A DNA stretch of 64,000 bases from contig JAGYKS010000022.1 of the NCBI GenBank assembly GCA_018401565.1, positions 26,071-90,070 of the forward strand. Reading direction: 5' to 3'. Origin of the DNA: Acidimicrobiales bacterium. Lineage in GTDB: Bacteria > Actinomycetota > Acidimicrobiia > Acidimicrobiales > Acidimicrobilacustridaceae. Under the pieces are notes generated by a model. That model ran no database searches. It was not told the origin of the DNA and saw only the letters and a list, made by a program, of their open reading frames with translations. Both the position numbers and the translations under genes were made by a program. Below, piece by piece: positions 1 through 10,557 of the stretch. Each line of letters begins with the position of its first letter. Within the stretch, counting starts at the first letter, position 1.

Positions 1-2790
1 AGGGGGTCGGCGGCAAAATCGGTGACCTCCAGGATCTCGTGCACCCAACTGCCAAAGAACCTGCCGCCGCCCATGCCCAGCAATCTGCCGGTCAGTGGTT
101 CGTCCATGTGATCCTGCGGGGCGACGAGGTCGATGCCGGGTGCATCGGTGTCGGGTTCGTCGAAACCACCGCCGGTGATGCCGTCGTCGTCGCCATGGGC
201 CGCCGACGTCAACGATGAGTACGACCACCGGTACCAGGCCGGGTTGGCGACGTGTGCACGGGTGAATTCGGCGGGCACAAACGCGGCGGAGTCGCCGCCC
301 GTTGCGAGCTCGATGCGTGAAGGCTCCACCACCTCGGGAATCTTCCGGAGTTCGAAGCCCGACTCAAGCTGGCCCGACCCAGGATGGCCCAGACCCAAGA
401 CGGTTCACCAGGTCCGTGAACACGGCCTCGGTTTCCTCGTCGCTGGGGTTGCGGGGGGTGGCGTGGAGGTCGGTGGTGTCGCCGAACAGCACACGTCCCA
501 ACGGACCCTTGTTGGCACCGCGGGTTTGTGCCCACCACACAACGAGCTGGTGCTGGGCACGGGTGAACGCCACGTACAACAGACGCAGGTCATCGCCGGC
601 GACCTCCACCTCGGCCAGCGCCCCACGCTGTTTGGGCCCAAAACCGTCAACATCCCACGGCACACCCGGGGCAGCATCCACCATGCGCGTCAGATCCCCG
701 TCGTGGTCCTCTGACCACGAATAGGGCTGGGAGGACCTCGGGGCCTTGGGGTAGGGCACCAGCACCACCGGGTACTCCAGACCCTTGGACGAATGGATGG
801 TGGTGATCTGCACTGCCTTGGCGTCACTGTCGACTCGCCGTATCTCGTGGTCGGCCGCGCTGCGGTTGGCCACCAGGCTGTCGAGGGCGTCACGCACAAC
901 GGCTGCGGGCTGGTTGCGGCCGTCAAGGCTGGCATGGAGCAGTTCAACAACATGTTCGAGGTCGGTGAGTCTGCGCTCGGCTTCACCGGTGCGGGCAATG
1001 GCCAGCAGCACGTCGGCCTCGGTGCGCAGCTGTTGGAAAAACCCCATCACCCCGAGATCCTCGAGGTCCACGGCCCACCCCAGACACCGGGTCTGCATGT
1101 CCTCCACCCAGGCGTCGTCGAACAGCAGGTGCAAGGGCTCGTCCACGAACCAGCCCACTGCCAAGGCCCGGACCCGGCGGGCGTCACGATGATCGGCCAG
1201 CGCCGCCAGCAGGATGCGCAGCTGCTCCACCACGTCGGTGTCGAGCACGTTGCCGATGCGGCTGCGCACCACCGGAATGTTTCGCGCCTCGAGCTCATTG
1301 GCAATGGGCTCGGCGTCGTCATGGCTGCGCACCAGCACGCAGATGTCGCCGGGCTGCACCTGGCGGGGCTGCCCCGATCCCGACCGGGGATGGATCAGCC
1401 CATCGGTGAGCAGGTCCACCACATGGTTGGCCAGGTCGGCGGCGATGATGCGGACGGGCCAGCGGCGCCAGCAGGTCAGGGGGGTTGCCATTTTTGGAGG
1501 GTCGGCGGAGATCGATGGATGACGAGGCAGCCACCGCAATTGCACGGGTGCCCCGGCGCCGGTGAGTCGTTGGTCAACGTCACTGGCAGGGGTGTCCACC
1601 TCCACGTAGCCGATGTTGGCGTCACCAAAGGTCTTGCCCGCCAACCACGAGTTGAGCACCGCCACCAACGCCGGGTCCGATCGCCAATTGCGCCGCATCT
1701 GGCGGGTGGCCATGCGGGGGTCGGCGGCGAACTGGAGGTAGGCGGCGATGTCGGCACCGCGGAATCGGTAGATGGCCTGCTTGGGATCAGCCACCGTGAT
1801 CAGGGCCAGAAACGGGTCGTCGGGGCCGGCGCTTGGAGCGAACGTGGTGGAAAACAGTTTCCACATGGCGTTGTCGGTGTCCTGGAACTCGTCGATGAGG
1901 GCCAGGCGGTAACGCTTGCGCAGCGTGGCCTGCAGGCCGGCACCGAGGTCACCGTCGCCGAGCAACCGCACCAGTTCGACGATGAGGTCGTCGAAACCCA
2001 GCACGCCACTGGCGATCCGGGTGGCCCGGATGCGCTCAATGAGCTGGCTGACCAGCACCGACCAACGTCGGGCCATGGCAGTGGCATCGCCGCTTGCATC
2101 GGGGGCGGCATCGCCAGGACATCGCCTTGCATCGGTGGCAGCGGCGGCGGGCTCAGCGTCGTTGTCGGCTGTCGGTGCGGGATGGGCCGACAGATTGCCG
2201 GACAGTTCCTTGAGGACCTTGTGCAGGTCGGCCTCGACCTTGTCAGGGCTGCGTTCACTGGTCGCGGCCAGGATGTCGGGATCGGCGGCCAGAAGGGAAA
2301 CCAGTTCGTCACGCAACAGCTGGCTGGTGATGCGGGAGTTGTCCTCGGCCAACTCCGCAGAAGCCAGGTCACCGGCACCCAGACCCACCTCGGCCAAAGC
2401 CCGCTGGAAGAACCCGTGAATGGTGGTGATCGTGGCGGCGTCGATGGTGACCATGGCGGTCTCGAGACGACGCCGGTACACCTCACGCTCGGCGTCGCTG
2501 CACGCAGCGATGCGGGCCATCCACGGTGGGGTGCCATCGGGAACGGTGTCGGCCATCAGCACGGCCAGAACGTGGGCCAGCTGTTGGCGGGTCTTCTCGC
2601 GCATCTCGGCGGCGGCTGCCCGGGTGAACGTGACCATGAGCAGTTGCTCGGTGCGCAGGTCCTGCTCCACCACGTAGCGGGCCACCAGGGCGGTGAGGGC
2701 GTAGGTCTTGCCGGTTCCGGCACTGGCCTCCAGCAACAGCCAGCCCGACGGCAGGTCGCCATCGAGGTCGAAGTCGGCGACACCGGTCAT
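1..2790 (-). CDS. recB: RecB-like exonuclease V beta subunit (partial, frameshifted)
   Basis: UvrD/RecB-family helicase-nuclease subunit that works with RecC (and normally RecD) on double-strand DNA ends. About 800 residues are open from the ATG. They show Walker A EASAGTGKTYAL (~21-32), motif II LIDEFQDTD (~300), RFRGADI, motif V TTIHSSKGLEYPVV and motif VI YVAFTRAQHQL. The frame then stops at 364, but another frame continues through WYRWSYSSLT to GSWVHEILEVTDF, the entry of the RecB nuclease domain. One base is therefore wrong near 365-405. The gene runs off the left edge; RecB proteins are usually ~1100-1200 residues, so roughly 250 are missing. Its start overlaps the recC stop (ATGA), showing translational coupling. 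Family assignment is firm. RecD would be expected beyond the left edge. Confidence 0.9.
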
Positions 2791-5700
2791 GACGAACCCT
2801 TTGCACAGAGAGGCTTTTTGGGGTTGGCCGGTGCCGTCACCTCGACGGTGGCACAGAACGTACCCACCAGCGTTGCGGCGTAGGCACTGGCCCGATCAGG
2901 CGCAGAGGCAAGTCCGTCATCGATCTGTGCGATGAGGTCGTGGGTCCGCATGGCCATGACGTCGGGGTCATCACCAAACAGCACCTTCACCGTCGGCCGT
3001 TTCAGATCGACCTTCAGGTCGTCGTCCGACGGATCAAACAAGCCATTGGTGACCGACCACGACGACCGCTCGAACAGGGGGATGGCCGACCGCAAGCCCC
3101 GTTGCCGCATGTCGAGGGCAAACGCCAGCGCCGCCGTGGCTGACACCACCCGATCGCTGGGCGTGTCCCCAACCATGACGAACCGGTCGCACACCGCCGG
3201 ACGGAGCTTGCCGTCTTTGTCGGCAGCCCAGTTCAGCGCCACGATCACCGACTCCCACGCCACGTCGGGTCGGGCCAACGTTGCGGCCGCCAGCCGCAAC
3301 CACGCTGCCAGCCGGTGACGGGGATGCCACCTGGAATAGGCCATGGTGACCAACTGGTGACCGCACACGTCGATGGTGTCGACGATGGCCCGGCCGTTCA
3401 CGGTGGTGGCGACCTCCACCGAGTCGGTGACCGCATGGGCAACACCGGGTACGGCGAACAGACGGTCGACTGAGGCGGACAGACCGGTGAGGAACTGGGC
3501 ACGCAACCCACCCGGCGGCAGACCGCCGGCGATGGAACGCAGATGGAGCCAGTCGTCGATGTTGACCCCGGACCGACGGGCGGTGACCAACTCGGCACCG
3601 AGGATGCGTTCGGCCAGAGTGCCGGGCCACAAGGTGACGTCCTCAGACAACCTCGTCGTGCTGGCCGGGCAGGGTGATGCCCAACTGGGTCCGCAGGTAC
3701 ACATCTGACGGGCGCCGCACGGCGTCGATGAGCTCAGCGGTGGAGAGCGCGTTGTCTGCGTCGGGGTCGGGGGCGTCGAGCAGCACTGGCCAGGCGATGG
3801 GTGTGGGGCCGGCCAGTCCGGCCCGACGCACCTCAGCGGCCACGGCGGCGGCCGTGGGATCAAACGTCCACGCCCCGCCAGCAAACACCCCAGCGTTTTT
3901 GACCGGGTCGTCGCCGTCGTGGCCAAAGTTGACCGGGTCGGCGGCCTGTCGGGCATGACTGACCACCAGTGGACGCGTGCCGGGATCGACCGGGCTCGAT
4001 GACAGGGGGTCGGCCAGAACCGAGGCCACGGTGTCGGCCAACTCTTCGAGGGCGATGGCCAGCGGGATTCGCTTGTTGTTGGTGACGTCGTACCCGTTGC
4101 AGGTGATGACCAGGGCGTCGGTGGCTGCGCACACGGTGGTGAGCAGCCCCAGGCGCTGCTCGGCGTGCAGGTCGCGCTCGCCGATGCGGGGGTCGAGGGC
4201 CAGGATGTCGTCGCCGTCGTTGCTCCCGGACCGAAAGGCGTCGTGGTCAAAGCCGAGGATCGCCACAATGCGTGCCGGCACCCCGCGCAACCGGGTGAGC
4301 GACGCCACCCGAATGACGTCACCCCACTGACGTGACCTGGAGTGAATCCCGTCCAGACCAGACGCCACCCACGACCGGATCTCAGACACCCCCAGCAGTG
4401 CCCCACCTGCAGCCGGGGCGTTGGCCCGCAGTTGGGCCACCACGGCCGTGGCGTCATTGAGTTGGCGTTGGTGGTCAGGGTCGACGGCCACGAACGAACC
4501 GATGGCGTCGGTCAGGATGTCGGCCCAGCCGTCAGCGTCGTGGGGGCTGCGACACCTGCGGGCCAACGCGTCGAGGGCGTCCACTACGTCGGCAAGCCTC
4601 CCCAAGGTGTCGATGTCACTCCCCCCGAGGTCGTCAAAGGGCACGACACCGTCGGGTGCCTCACGCATCTGTGGCGCCTGCACGAGCACCCCGGCCGCCA
4701 GCCGGTCCAGTCCCTGACGCCAGGTGCCGTCATCGAACCCCTCGGGGTAGTTCCACGGGGCTTCGCCGCGGTGGTCGGCATCAATCCCCCACCGGGTGTC
4801 GAGGTCGTCGAGCCAACCGGAGATGGTGTCGAGGTCGTCGTCAGTGATGCCGAACCGGCGACGCACCGGGGCCCTGGTGAGCAGACTGCGGACCTCACTG
4901 GCCGAAAGACGCCCACCCACGGCGGCCAGCAACGCGTCGAGGGTGTCGGCCACTGCGGTGGCTGTGGCCGACGACGTGTCGATGATTTCCACCGGCAGAC
5001 CCACACCACCGTTGTTGGCGGCCAGCACCGGGCCGATGAGTGGGGCGAAGACCTCCAGATTGGGGCAGATCACGACAATGTCACGGGGGGTGAGGGTGGG
5101 ATCGTCGTTCATGAGGTGCAGCAAGGCGTCGCGCAGCACCTCGACCTGACGGCTGGGGCCATGACACTGGTGAATCTGGATGCTGCCGTCACAGCGGGCC
5201 AGCACCTCGGCTGTGGCGGACTCGCTGACCGGGGTCACGGTGGCATCGCTGGCGATGGATGCCTGCACCCGCTCCAGCACCGAGTGCCCGTGGTGGCTGG
5301 AGACCACGGTGAGCTCGCCTGGCAGGGTGCCCAGCAATGCCACCGCCTCGGCCCCTGACACCCCCCACGACCTCACCAGCGGGTGGGTGAGTGACACCGA
5401 CACATCGATCTCGCGGCGGCTGCGGCCGGCGGTGGCGTCGAGACCCAGGGCCAGTCCGGTGATGCCGGCCACCGCTGCTGGCGCCGGGAACACACCGAAC
5501 ACGGCGATGTCGGCGTCGTCACCCAACGCCGCCAGACCGTTGAGCAATCCGACCATGGCGGTGGAGAACTGTTCGAGGCCGAAGATCGACAGTCGGGCCG
5601 ACAGCGTTCCAGGCTGCAGATGCTCGCTTGCATCGAGGAACCGTTCGCCCGGCGACGGCCCCAGCTGCGCACGCAGCACCTGCCACAGCTCCATCTGCCA

Positions 5701-6198
5701 GCGGTAGGCCTCGGCAAGGGGCTCGCCTGGCTGGGCATCGCCCTCCATCAGGCGATGCCAGTGCCGCAGGAGATCGGGACGGTGCACGCCGTAGCGGTCG
5801 AACAGCTCGGCGATTCGTTGGGCCAGCGACAGCGGGCGCTTGGACTCGTCAAAGCGCGGGGCGGAGGCGGCGTGCGAGTCCAGCAATCCCAGAATGGTCC
5901 AGCCCAGCTGCTGCGGGTCCCAGGGATCGTTGACGGTGGCGCCGGTTGCAGCGATGCGCCGGTTGAAGTCGGCGGGGAACCAGAACTCCACATTGGTGCA
6001 GATGCCCGCACCGCCGTGCTCGGGAACCAGCAGCGTCCCGAGTTGCTCCAACAGCCAGTCACGCTGACCTACCGAGGGCACCACCACGATGTCGGGGGTG
6101 AACGGATCTGGCTGGGCAACGCGCAGCCGCTCTGCCAACTGGGGCAACAGCACCCGGGTTGATTGCGCCACGCTGACCTGAATTCCACGTTCCCCCAC
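2787..6198 (-). CDS. recC: RecC-like exonuclease V gamma subunit (one frameshift)
   Basis: Scaffold and Chi-recognition subunit of the RecBCD nuclease. The first ~850 residues begin MGERGIQVSVAQSTRVLLPQ and include the N-terminal inactive helicase-like segments (VVPSVGQRDWLLEQL, RRIAATGATVNDPW) and the RecC-type GGVGLPVEIIDTSSA stretch. The frame closes at 3643, but the adjacent frame resumes at LSEDVTLWPGTLAERILGAE and gives a normal RecC C-terminus ending at 2787. Total length is ~1135 residues, close to the ~1120 of E. coli RecC, so a single-base error near 3645-3655 is the simplest reading. The stop overlaps the recB start by four bases. This gene is first in the visible operon; about 120 bp separate it from the MazG-like gene. 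Confidence 0.9.
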
Positions 6199-6316
6199 TG
6201 CCGGTCGTCAGTGCCCCAGCCCGGGGTCACTCAAGCAATGTAGTGGTGGGGTGTGACACCCAACCCGCCAGTGATGGCGTTGTGAGCCGGCAGGCAGGCC
6301 TGTTCAGGTCGACAGT

Positions 6317-6649
6317 TCAGGTCGACTGTTCAGGTGGCGCCGGAAACCGACTTTCATTGCGGTCCACCTTGGCGTTGGCTTCGGCAACAAGATCCACACC
6401 CAGTACGTCGGCCAGCCTGGCCAGATAGATGAGCACGTCGGCGCACTCGTCACGCACCGCCGCCGCCAGCTGGGGGTCGTCCATCACCGCTGCCGACTGC
6501 CCGGGGGTGAGCCACTGGAAGATCTCGAGCAACTCGCCGGCTTCCACGGTGAGCGCTGCTGCCAGGTTCTTGGGATTGTGGAACTGCTCCCAGTCCCGGC
6601 GGCGGGCGAAATCTGCCAAGCGGGCCTGCAGGTCGTCGAACTCAGACAT
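6317..6649 (-). CDS. MazG-like nucleotide pyrophosphohydrolase
   Basis: Small all-alpha NTP pyrophosphohydrolase of 110 residues, the single-domain length of MazG-like/iMazG enzymes that hydrolyse non-canonical or excess (d)NTPs. The metal-binding pattern is visible: VEAGELLEIFQW (ExxE half) and DECADVLIYLARLADVLGVD (ExxD half), followed by the usual NAKVDRNESRFP tail. I prefer the ATG at 6649 (MSEFDDLQ), with AGGG about 11 bases upstream, over an in-frame GTG at 6658. It lies 30 bp downstream of the nuclease-helicase gene on the same strand, so the two may be co-transcribed. Substrate cannot be told from sequence. Confidence 0.85.
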   Translation of the reverse strand: MSEFDDLQARLADFARRRDWEQFHNPKNLAAALTVEAGELLEIFQWLTPGQSAAVMDDPQLAAAVRDECADVLIYLARLADVLGVDLVAEANAKVDRNESRFPAPPEQST

Positions 6650-6679
6650 GGCCGTCACCCTGCCATGGAGCCATCGGCG

Positions 6680-8557
6680 TCATCGTTCAATTCTCGAGCG
6701 CACGAAGTTCTCGGTTTCGGGGTCCTCGAAATAGATCGAGCAACTCTTCATCCCCCGGGTCAGCAGCACCCGGTAGGTATGGGCCACCAGCCTGGCGAAC
6801 CGGTCGGGATCCTTTTTCACCCCGATGCGAGCCTGGCTGTCCTTGTTGAACTCGGGTTGCACCACCCATCCCTGCCGGGCCCGCCACACCAGATCACGCC
6901 CCCAGATCACCCCCACATGGTCGAACTCGAACCCCTGGGCCGTGTACACGCACCCCACCTGGTTGAGCCCGCCGGGCTCGGTGGCCCAGAAATGGCTCTG
7001 CGGAATACCGGGGGCCAGTTTGCGGGTGTCGGGCCGGGCGTTCCACGGCATGGCCCACTCCCCGATCACCACGTCGGGCACCAAAGTGCCGTCGGGGTTG
7101 GGGTCACTCCACGGCCAGCAGTAGCCGGCGACCAGACGTGCGGTGTCGCCGGTGGCGTTGGCGGCCCGGATCACCGCTTCCAGGTCGGCGGGTGAGTCCA
7201 TGACCTCGACGGCGAACGGGTCGTCGGCCCGCCACAGCACCTGGGTGGTGCGATCCACCTCGAGGGTGTTGTCCACCCATTGGATGAAGCTGTCGGACCC
7301 GCCACAGCGGAACTGGGCCTCGAGTACGTGCTCCACCACGTCGGCACCCAGCGCCACAGCGGCGTCGCGGATGAGGTCGGTGGATCCCTGCTCGCCGGGG
7401 CGCACCACCTGGTGATCATCGATGAAAAACACCGACACCTTGGCGGCGCTGATGAGTTCGTCCACCTGGGATCGATCGCTGCGTTCGGTCTTGCGGGTCC
7501 AGCGGCTGTTGGACGTGGCCCTGATGCGGTGGGCCTCGTCGGCCACCAACAGGTCCAGGCCCATGTCGTCGGCGGTCATGAAGTTGTTGAAGTAGGTGAA
7601 CTGCGATGCCGCCCGCCTGCCCACCGCCGAGCGCAGCGTCTCGGTGAAGGCCTTGGAACCCGTGGCGTGCACGGCGGTGTACCCCTGACGGGCCAGCTCG
7701 GCCAGCACCTTCACCGCGATGAGGCTCTTTCCGGTGCCGGGCCCGCCTCGCACCAGCACCACCGTGCGACGATCCGACAACTGGCGCGTGCGCACCTTGG
7801 TGATGATGTCGCTGGCAGCCACGAACTGTTCGTCGAGCAGCACGAAGCGGGGTTCAGCGTCGATCATGTCGGCCACATGGGTCATGAGCCGCGGGTGGGG
7901 TCGGTACCGGCCCGACACCACGGCATCGAGCACCTCACCACCGCCACCACGTCCCACCTGCCCGTCGAGGAACGCCGCCAGCCCCTCGGACTGCTCAGCC
8001 ACAAAAGGAGGGAACTGGGCCACCAGGTCGGCGAAGGCATCGTCGAACAGCGCGTCGGCATCGGCCAAGGCCAGATTGTGCAGGTAGCCACATGCCTTGA
8101 GGCCAACGTCACCGTCGGAGAACGTGGTGTGGGTGTCCATCAGGTAGCGCTGGTAATTCCCGGCCTGACGGCTTGGATGGGCCACCACCCGCACACCGCC
8201 ACCCACGTAGGTCTCCACACAATCGATCTGCTGCGCCGGGGCCACCGCATCCCACTGCTTGAGTTCCACGATCACGGCAGCATGGTTGCCCGAGCGGTCG
8301 GTGCCAGTCACCATCACATCGAGGCGTCGGGAAGTCAGCGGCAGTTGGTACTCCACGATCACGCCCTGGTCACGCAGGTCGGCGAGTTCGAGTACCCGGG
8401 CAAACCGCGACAACGAGTTCTGCCACGACCGCACCTCGCCAGGCGAAGCCTTGTAACGAAAGTGCCTCACGAAGTTCTCGGCCAGGCGCTCGGTGATGGC
8501 GTTGGTGGCCGTGCCGGCGATGAAATCCACCGATGAACCCGAGTACAGCTGCACCAT
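6680..8557 (-). CDS. PD-(D/E)XK-like nuclease fused to DUF2075 (Schlafen-type) helicase
   Basis: Superfamily 1-like ATPase of the DUF2075 (Schlafen group 3) family, 625 residues. The helicase part shows Walker A VRGGPGTGKSLIAVK (~270), Walker B LLVADEAHRIR, the FIDDHQVVRPGEQGS motif III region and YTAQGFEFDHVGVIWGRDL. The N-terminal ~200 residues contain RRLDVMV followed by VIVELKQW, the D...ExK spacing of a PD-(D/E)XK nuclease. The start MVQLYSGSSVDFI was chosen because DUF2075 proteins typically begin with a hydrophobic strand, Y-S-G and an acidic-F-I motif; an upstream GTG (8578) is possible. Homologues are often found in defence or restriction contexts. No methylase is present here; neighbours are MazG and recBC. 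Nuclease activity is inferred from the motif only. Confidence 0.85.
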   Translation of the reverse strand: MVQLYSGSSVDFIAGTATNAITERLAENFVRHFRYKASPGEVRSWQNSLSRFARVLELADLRDQGVIVEYQLPLTSRRLDVMVTGTDRSGNHAAVIVELKQWDAVAPAQQIDCVETYVGGGVRVVAHPSRQAGNYQRYLMDTHTTFSDGDVGLKACGYLHNLALADADALFDDAFADLVAQFPPFVAEQSEGLAAFLDGQVGRGGGGEVLDAVVSGRYRPHPRLMTHVADMIDAEPRFVLLDEQFVAASDIITKVRTRQLSDRRTVVLVRGGPGTGKSLIAVKVLAELARQGYTAVHATGSKAFTETLRSAVGRRAASQFTYFNNFMTADDMGLDLLVADEAHRIRATSNSRWTRKTERSDRSQVDELISAAKVSVFFIDDHQVVRPGEQGSTDLIRDAAVALGADVVEHVLEAQFRCGGSDSFIQWVDNTLEVDRTTQVLWRADDPFAVEVMDSPADLEAVIRAANATGDTARLVAGYCWPWSDPNPDGTLVPDVVIGEWAMPWNARPDTRKLAPGIPQSHFWATEPGGLNQVGCVYTAQGFEFDHVGVIWGRDLVWRARQGWVVQPEFNKDSQARIGVKKDPDRFARLVAHTYRVLLTRGMKSCSIYFEDPETENFVRSRIER

Positions 8558-8647
8558 GCCCCCATGAAGGCTCGCCACCGGCCTGCACTGCGCGCGACCC
8601 GACGGCCGAGACGCTACCCGACGGTTGTCGCTGAATGTTGCCCCGGA

Positions 8648-9235
8648 TCAGACCAGCGGGGCCGACCCGAACGACTCGGTGAACCGCTCGCACCAGATGA
8701 CCACCGAGCTGAACGCAGAGATGTCCACGTCGGCGGGGATTTCGTAGTTCTGGTTGCCCACGTTGCCCTTCATCGAGCCCAGGCTCACGTAGGTGCCGGC
8801 CACCTCACCGCTGGGAGCTCCCGCAGGCGCCGTGCTCAGCACCACAAACACATCGGGGCCATTGCTGGTCTCGAAGTCCTCCAGCCGCAGCACGCGCGAG
8901 CCGTCGGCCAGGCGATAGACACCGGCGGTGCCCGACGCGTTCTTGGTGCCAGGCGTGAACGCACCGCTGGCCTCCAGCACCGGTGCCGGCTCAACGGTGG
9001 TCGCAGGCGCCGGGACGACGTCGGCAACAGATCCATCATCGGGCGTCGCCGAGCCATCGGTGTCGCCTGTCGCTGGGCCCGTGGCAGCCGGGAACTCCTC
9101 GTCAACGGTGACATCGATGAACGCCGTCCACGGTTGGAACACCACGGCGGCCACCACAAGCACCACGGCGGCCACTACGCCACCTGCCACCCACAGTCCT
9201 CGGCGCCTTGATCGTTGCCCGACAGGTGCGGTCAT
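8648..9235 (-). CDS. Membrane-anchored DM13 domain protein
   Basis: Protein of 195 residues. After RSRRR it has one hydrophobic segment (GLWVAGGVVAAVVLVVAAVV, ~14-33), then an acidic Thr/Pro linker and a DM13 domain from ~95: SGTAGVYRLADGSRVLRLED, TSNGPDVFVVLS, and the Cys-containing SSVVIWCERFTESFG ending. DM13 domains are proposed to act in extracytoplasmic redox or electron transfer using a conserved Cys, present here in VVIWCERF. Topology suggests an N-in anchored, outside-facing domain. The ATG is supported by GGAGG about eight bases upstream. It is divergent from the LLM oxidoreductase gene, across 168 bp that would hold both promoters. The redox role is family knowledge, not shown here. 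Confidence 0.85.
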   Translation of the reverse strand: MTAPVGQRSRRRGLWVAGGVVAAVVLVVAAVVFQPWTAFIDVTVDEEFPAATGPATGDTDGSATPDDGSVADVVPAPATTVEPAPVLEASGAFTPGTKNASGTAGVYRLADGSRVLRLEDFETSNGPDVFVVLSTAPAGAPSGEVAGTYVSLGSMKGNVGNQNYEIPADVDISAFSSVVIWCERFTESFGSAPLV

Positions 9236-9403
9236 GGGAGAGCCTCCAGAGTGAGTACGCGGTTCAAACAATTCCGTGCCGCAATCCCGCAGCGCCACGC
9301 TGCCCACACGGTATCGGGGGCACGCCGGCGGTGACGACCGGCGGGCCCAGTCACCAGTCTCCAACCCCAGCGTGCGGTCAGGTTTGCCACCTAGGGTGAG
9401 GAC

Positions 9404-10501
9404 GTGACCGATCAACGATCCGACGTCGACCAACTGGTGGAGCTGGGGTTCTACGGGCTGGCCGGCCACACCAACAATCCCGCCGACCTGCTCGACGAGT
9501 GCCGCACCGCCGACGAGCTCGGGCTGGGGTCGGTGTTCATCTCCGAACGCTTCAACCTGAAAGAAGCCGGCGTGTTGTGCGGTGCGGCCGCTGCCACCAG
9601 CCCGCACCTGGGCATCGCCACCGCCGCCACCAACCACAACACCCGCCATCCCCTGGTGACCGCCACCCTGGCCACCACCATGCACCGCATGTCGGGTGGT
9701 CGGTTCGCCCTCGGACTGGGCCGCGGGTTCGATTTCTTGTTCAACATGATGGGCCTGCCTCCCATCACCTCGGCACAGATGACCGACGCCATCGACGTGT
9801 TGCGGCGGCTGTGGCACGGCGAGGCAGTGGCCGGCCACGACGGCCCCTCGGGCTCGTGGCCCTACCTGTCGCAAGATCCATCGTTCAACGAAGACATCCC
9901 GGTGTTGTTGTGCGTGCTGGGACCCAAGACCCTCGAGCTCGCCGGCGCCATCGCCGACGGCGTGGTGCTGCACACCTTTTTCACCGACGACACCCTGGCC
10001 GCCAGCGTCGCCGCCGTGCGTCGTGGCGCTGAACGGGCCGGTCGGGACCCCGCCGACGTGAAGGTGTGGTCGGTGCTGGCCACCGTCGGCGACCACCTCG
10101 ATCACGACCTTGCGCTTCGCAAGCTCACCGGACGACTGGCCACCTATCTGCAGGCGTACGGTGATCTGCTGGTGAGGGTGAACGGCTGGGATCCCACCCC
10201 GCTGGAGGCATTTCGGCGCGACGAGGTGGTGGCGTCGATCCCCGGGGCCATCGACGCCCTAGCCACCACCGACCAGCTCGAACACATCACCACCTTGCTG
10301 CCCGACCATTGGCTGGCGGCTGCGGCCACCGGAAGCGCCGACACCTGCGCCCGGCGGATCGTCGACCAGTTCGACTCCGGCGCCGACGGCGTGATCTGTC
10401 ACGGCGTCACCCCCGTCGAGCTGGCCCCGGTGGTCGGGGCCTACCGGAGCATCCGGCCCGCTGCACGGTTCGACGGTCGGGTAGCCAACCCGGGGCGCTG
10501 A
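9404..10501 (+). CDS. LLM-class (probably F420-dependent) oxidoreductase
   Basis: Luciferase-like monooxygenase fold, 365 residues, GTG start. Typical elements are ERFNLKEAGVLCGAAAATS, the substrate-side TAATNHNTRHPLVTATLATT, MSGGRFALGLGRGFDF, a LAGAIADGVVLHTFF strand and TGSADTCARRIVDQFDSGAD near the end. This pattern matches the actinobacterial TIGR03857-like group of coenzyme-F420 oxidoreductases, whose substrates are unknown. Intact reading frame. It converges on the serine hydrolase, with a small tandem repeat between the two stops. The F420 assignment is by family resemblance; FMN use is the alternative. Confidence 0.85.
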   Translation: MTDQRSDVDQLVELGFYGLAGHTNNPADLLDECRTADELGLGSVFISERFNLKEAGVLCGAAAATSPHLGIATAATNHNTRHPLVTATLATTMHRMSGGRFALGLGRGFDFLFNMMGLPPITSAQMTDAIDVLRRLWHGEAVAGHDGPSGSWPYLSQDPSFNEDIPVLLCVLGPKTLELAGAIADGVVLHTFFTDDTLAASVAAVRRGAERAGRDPADVKVWSVLATVGDHLDHDLALRKLTGRLATYLQAYGDLLVRVNGWDPTPLEAFRRDEVVASIPGAIDALATTDQLEHITTLLPDHWLAAAATGSADTCARRIVDQFDSGADGVICHGVTPVELAPVVGAYRSIRPAARFDGRVANPGR

Positions 10502-10510
10502 CCACGCAGC

Positions 10511-10552
10511 GCCAACACATCAGTGCCAGCACATCAGTACCAGCACATCAGC
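10511..10552. repeat. 14-bp tandem repeat, three units
   Basis: Three head-to-tail copies of a 14-base unit (consensus gccagcacatcagt) fill the 56-bp gap between two converging genes. Copies differ at one or two bases. No hairpin, ORF or spacer structure was seen. Confidence 0.8.
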
Positions 10553-10557
10553 GCTGG

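Noticed and set aside
793..2883. Very long open frames antisense to recB, gltB and gltD
   Set aside because: Long antisense frames are expected in GC-rich coding DNA. The translations are His/Gly/Arg-rich without fold motifs, whereas the opposite strand shows catalytic motifs.
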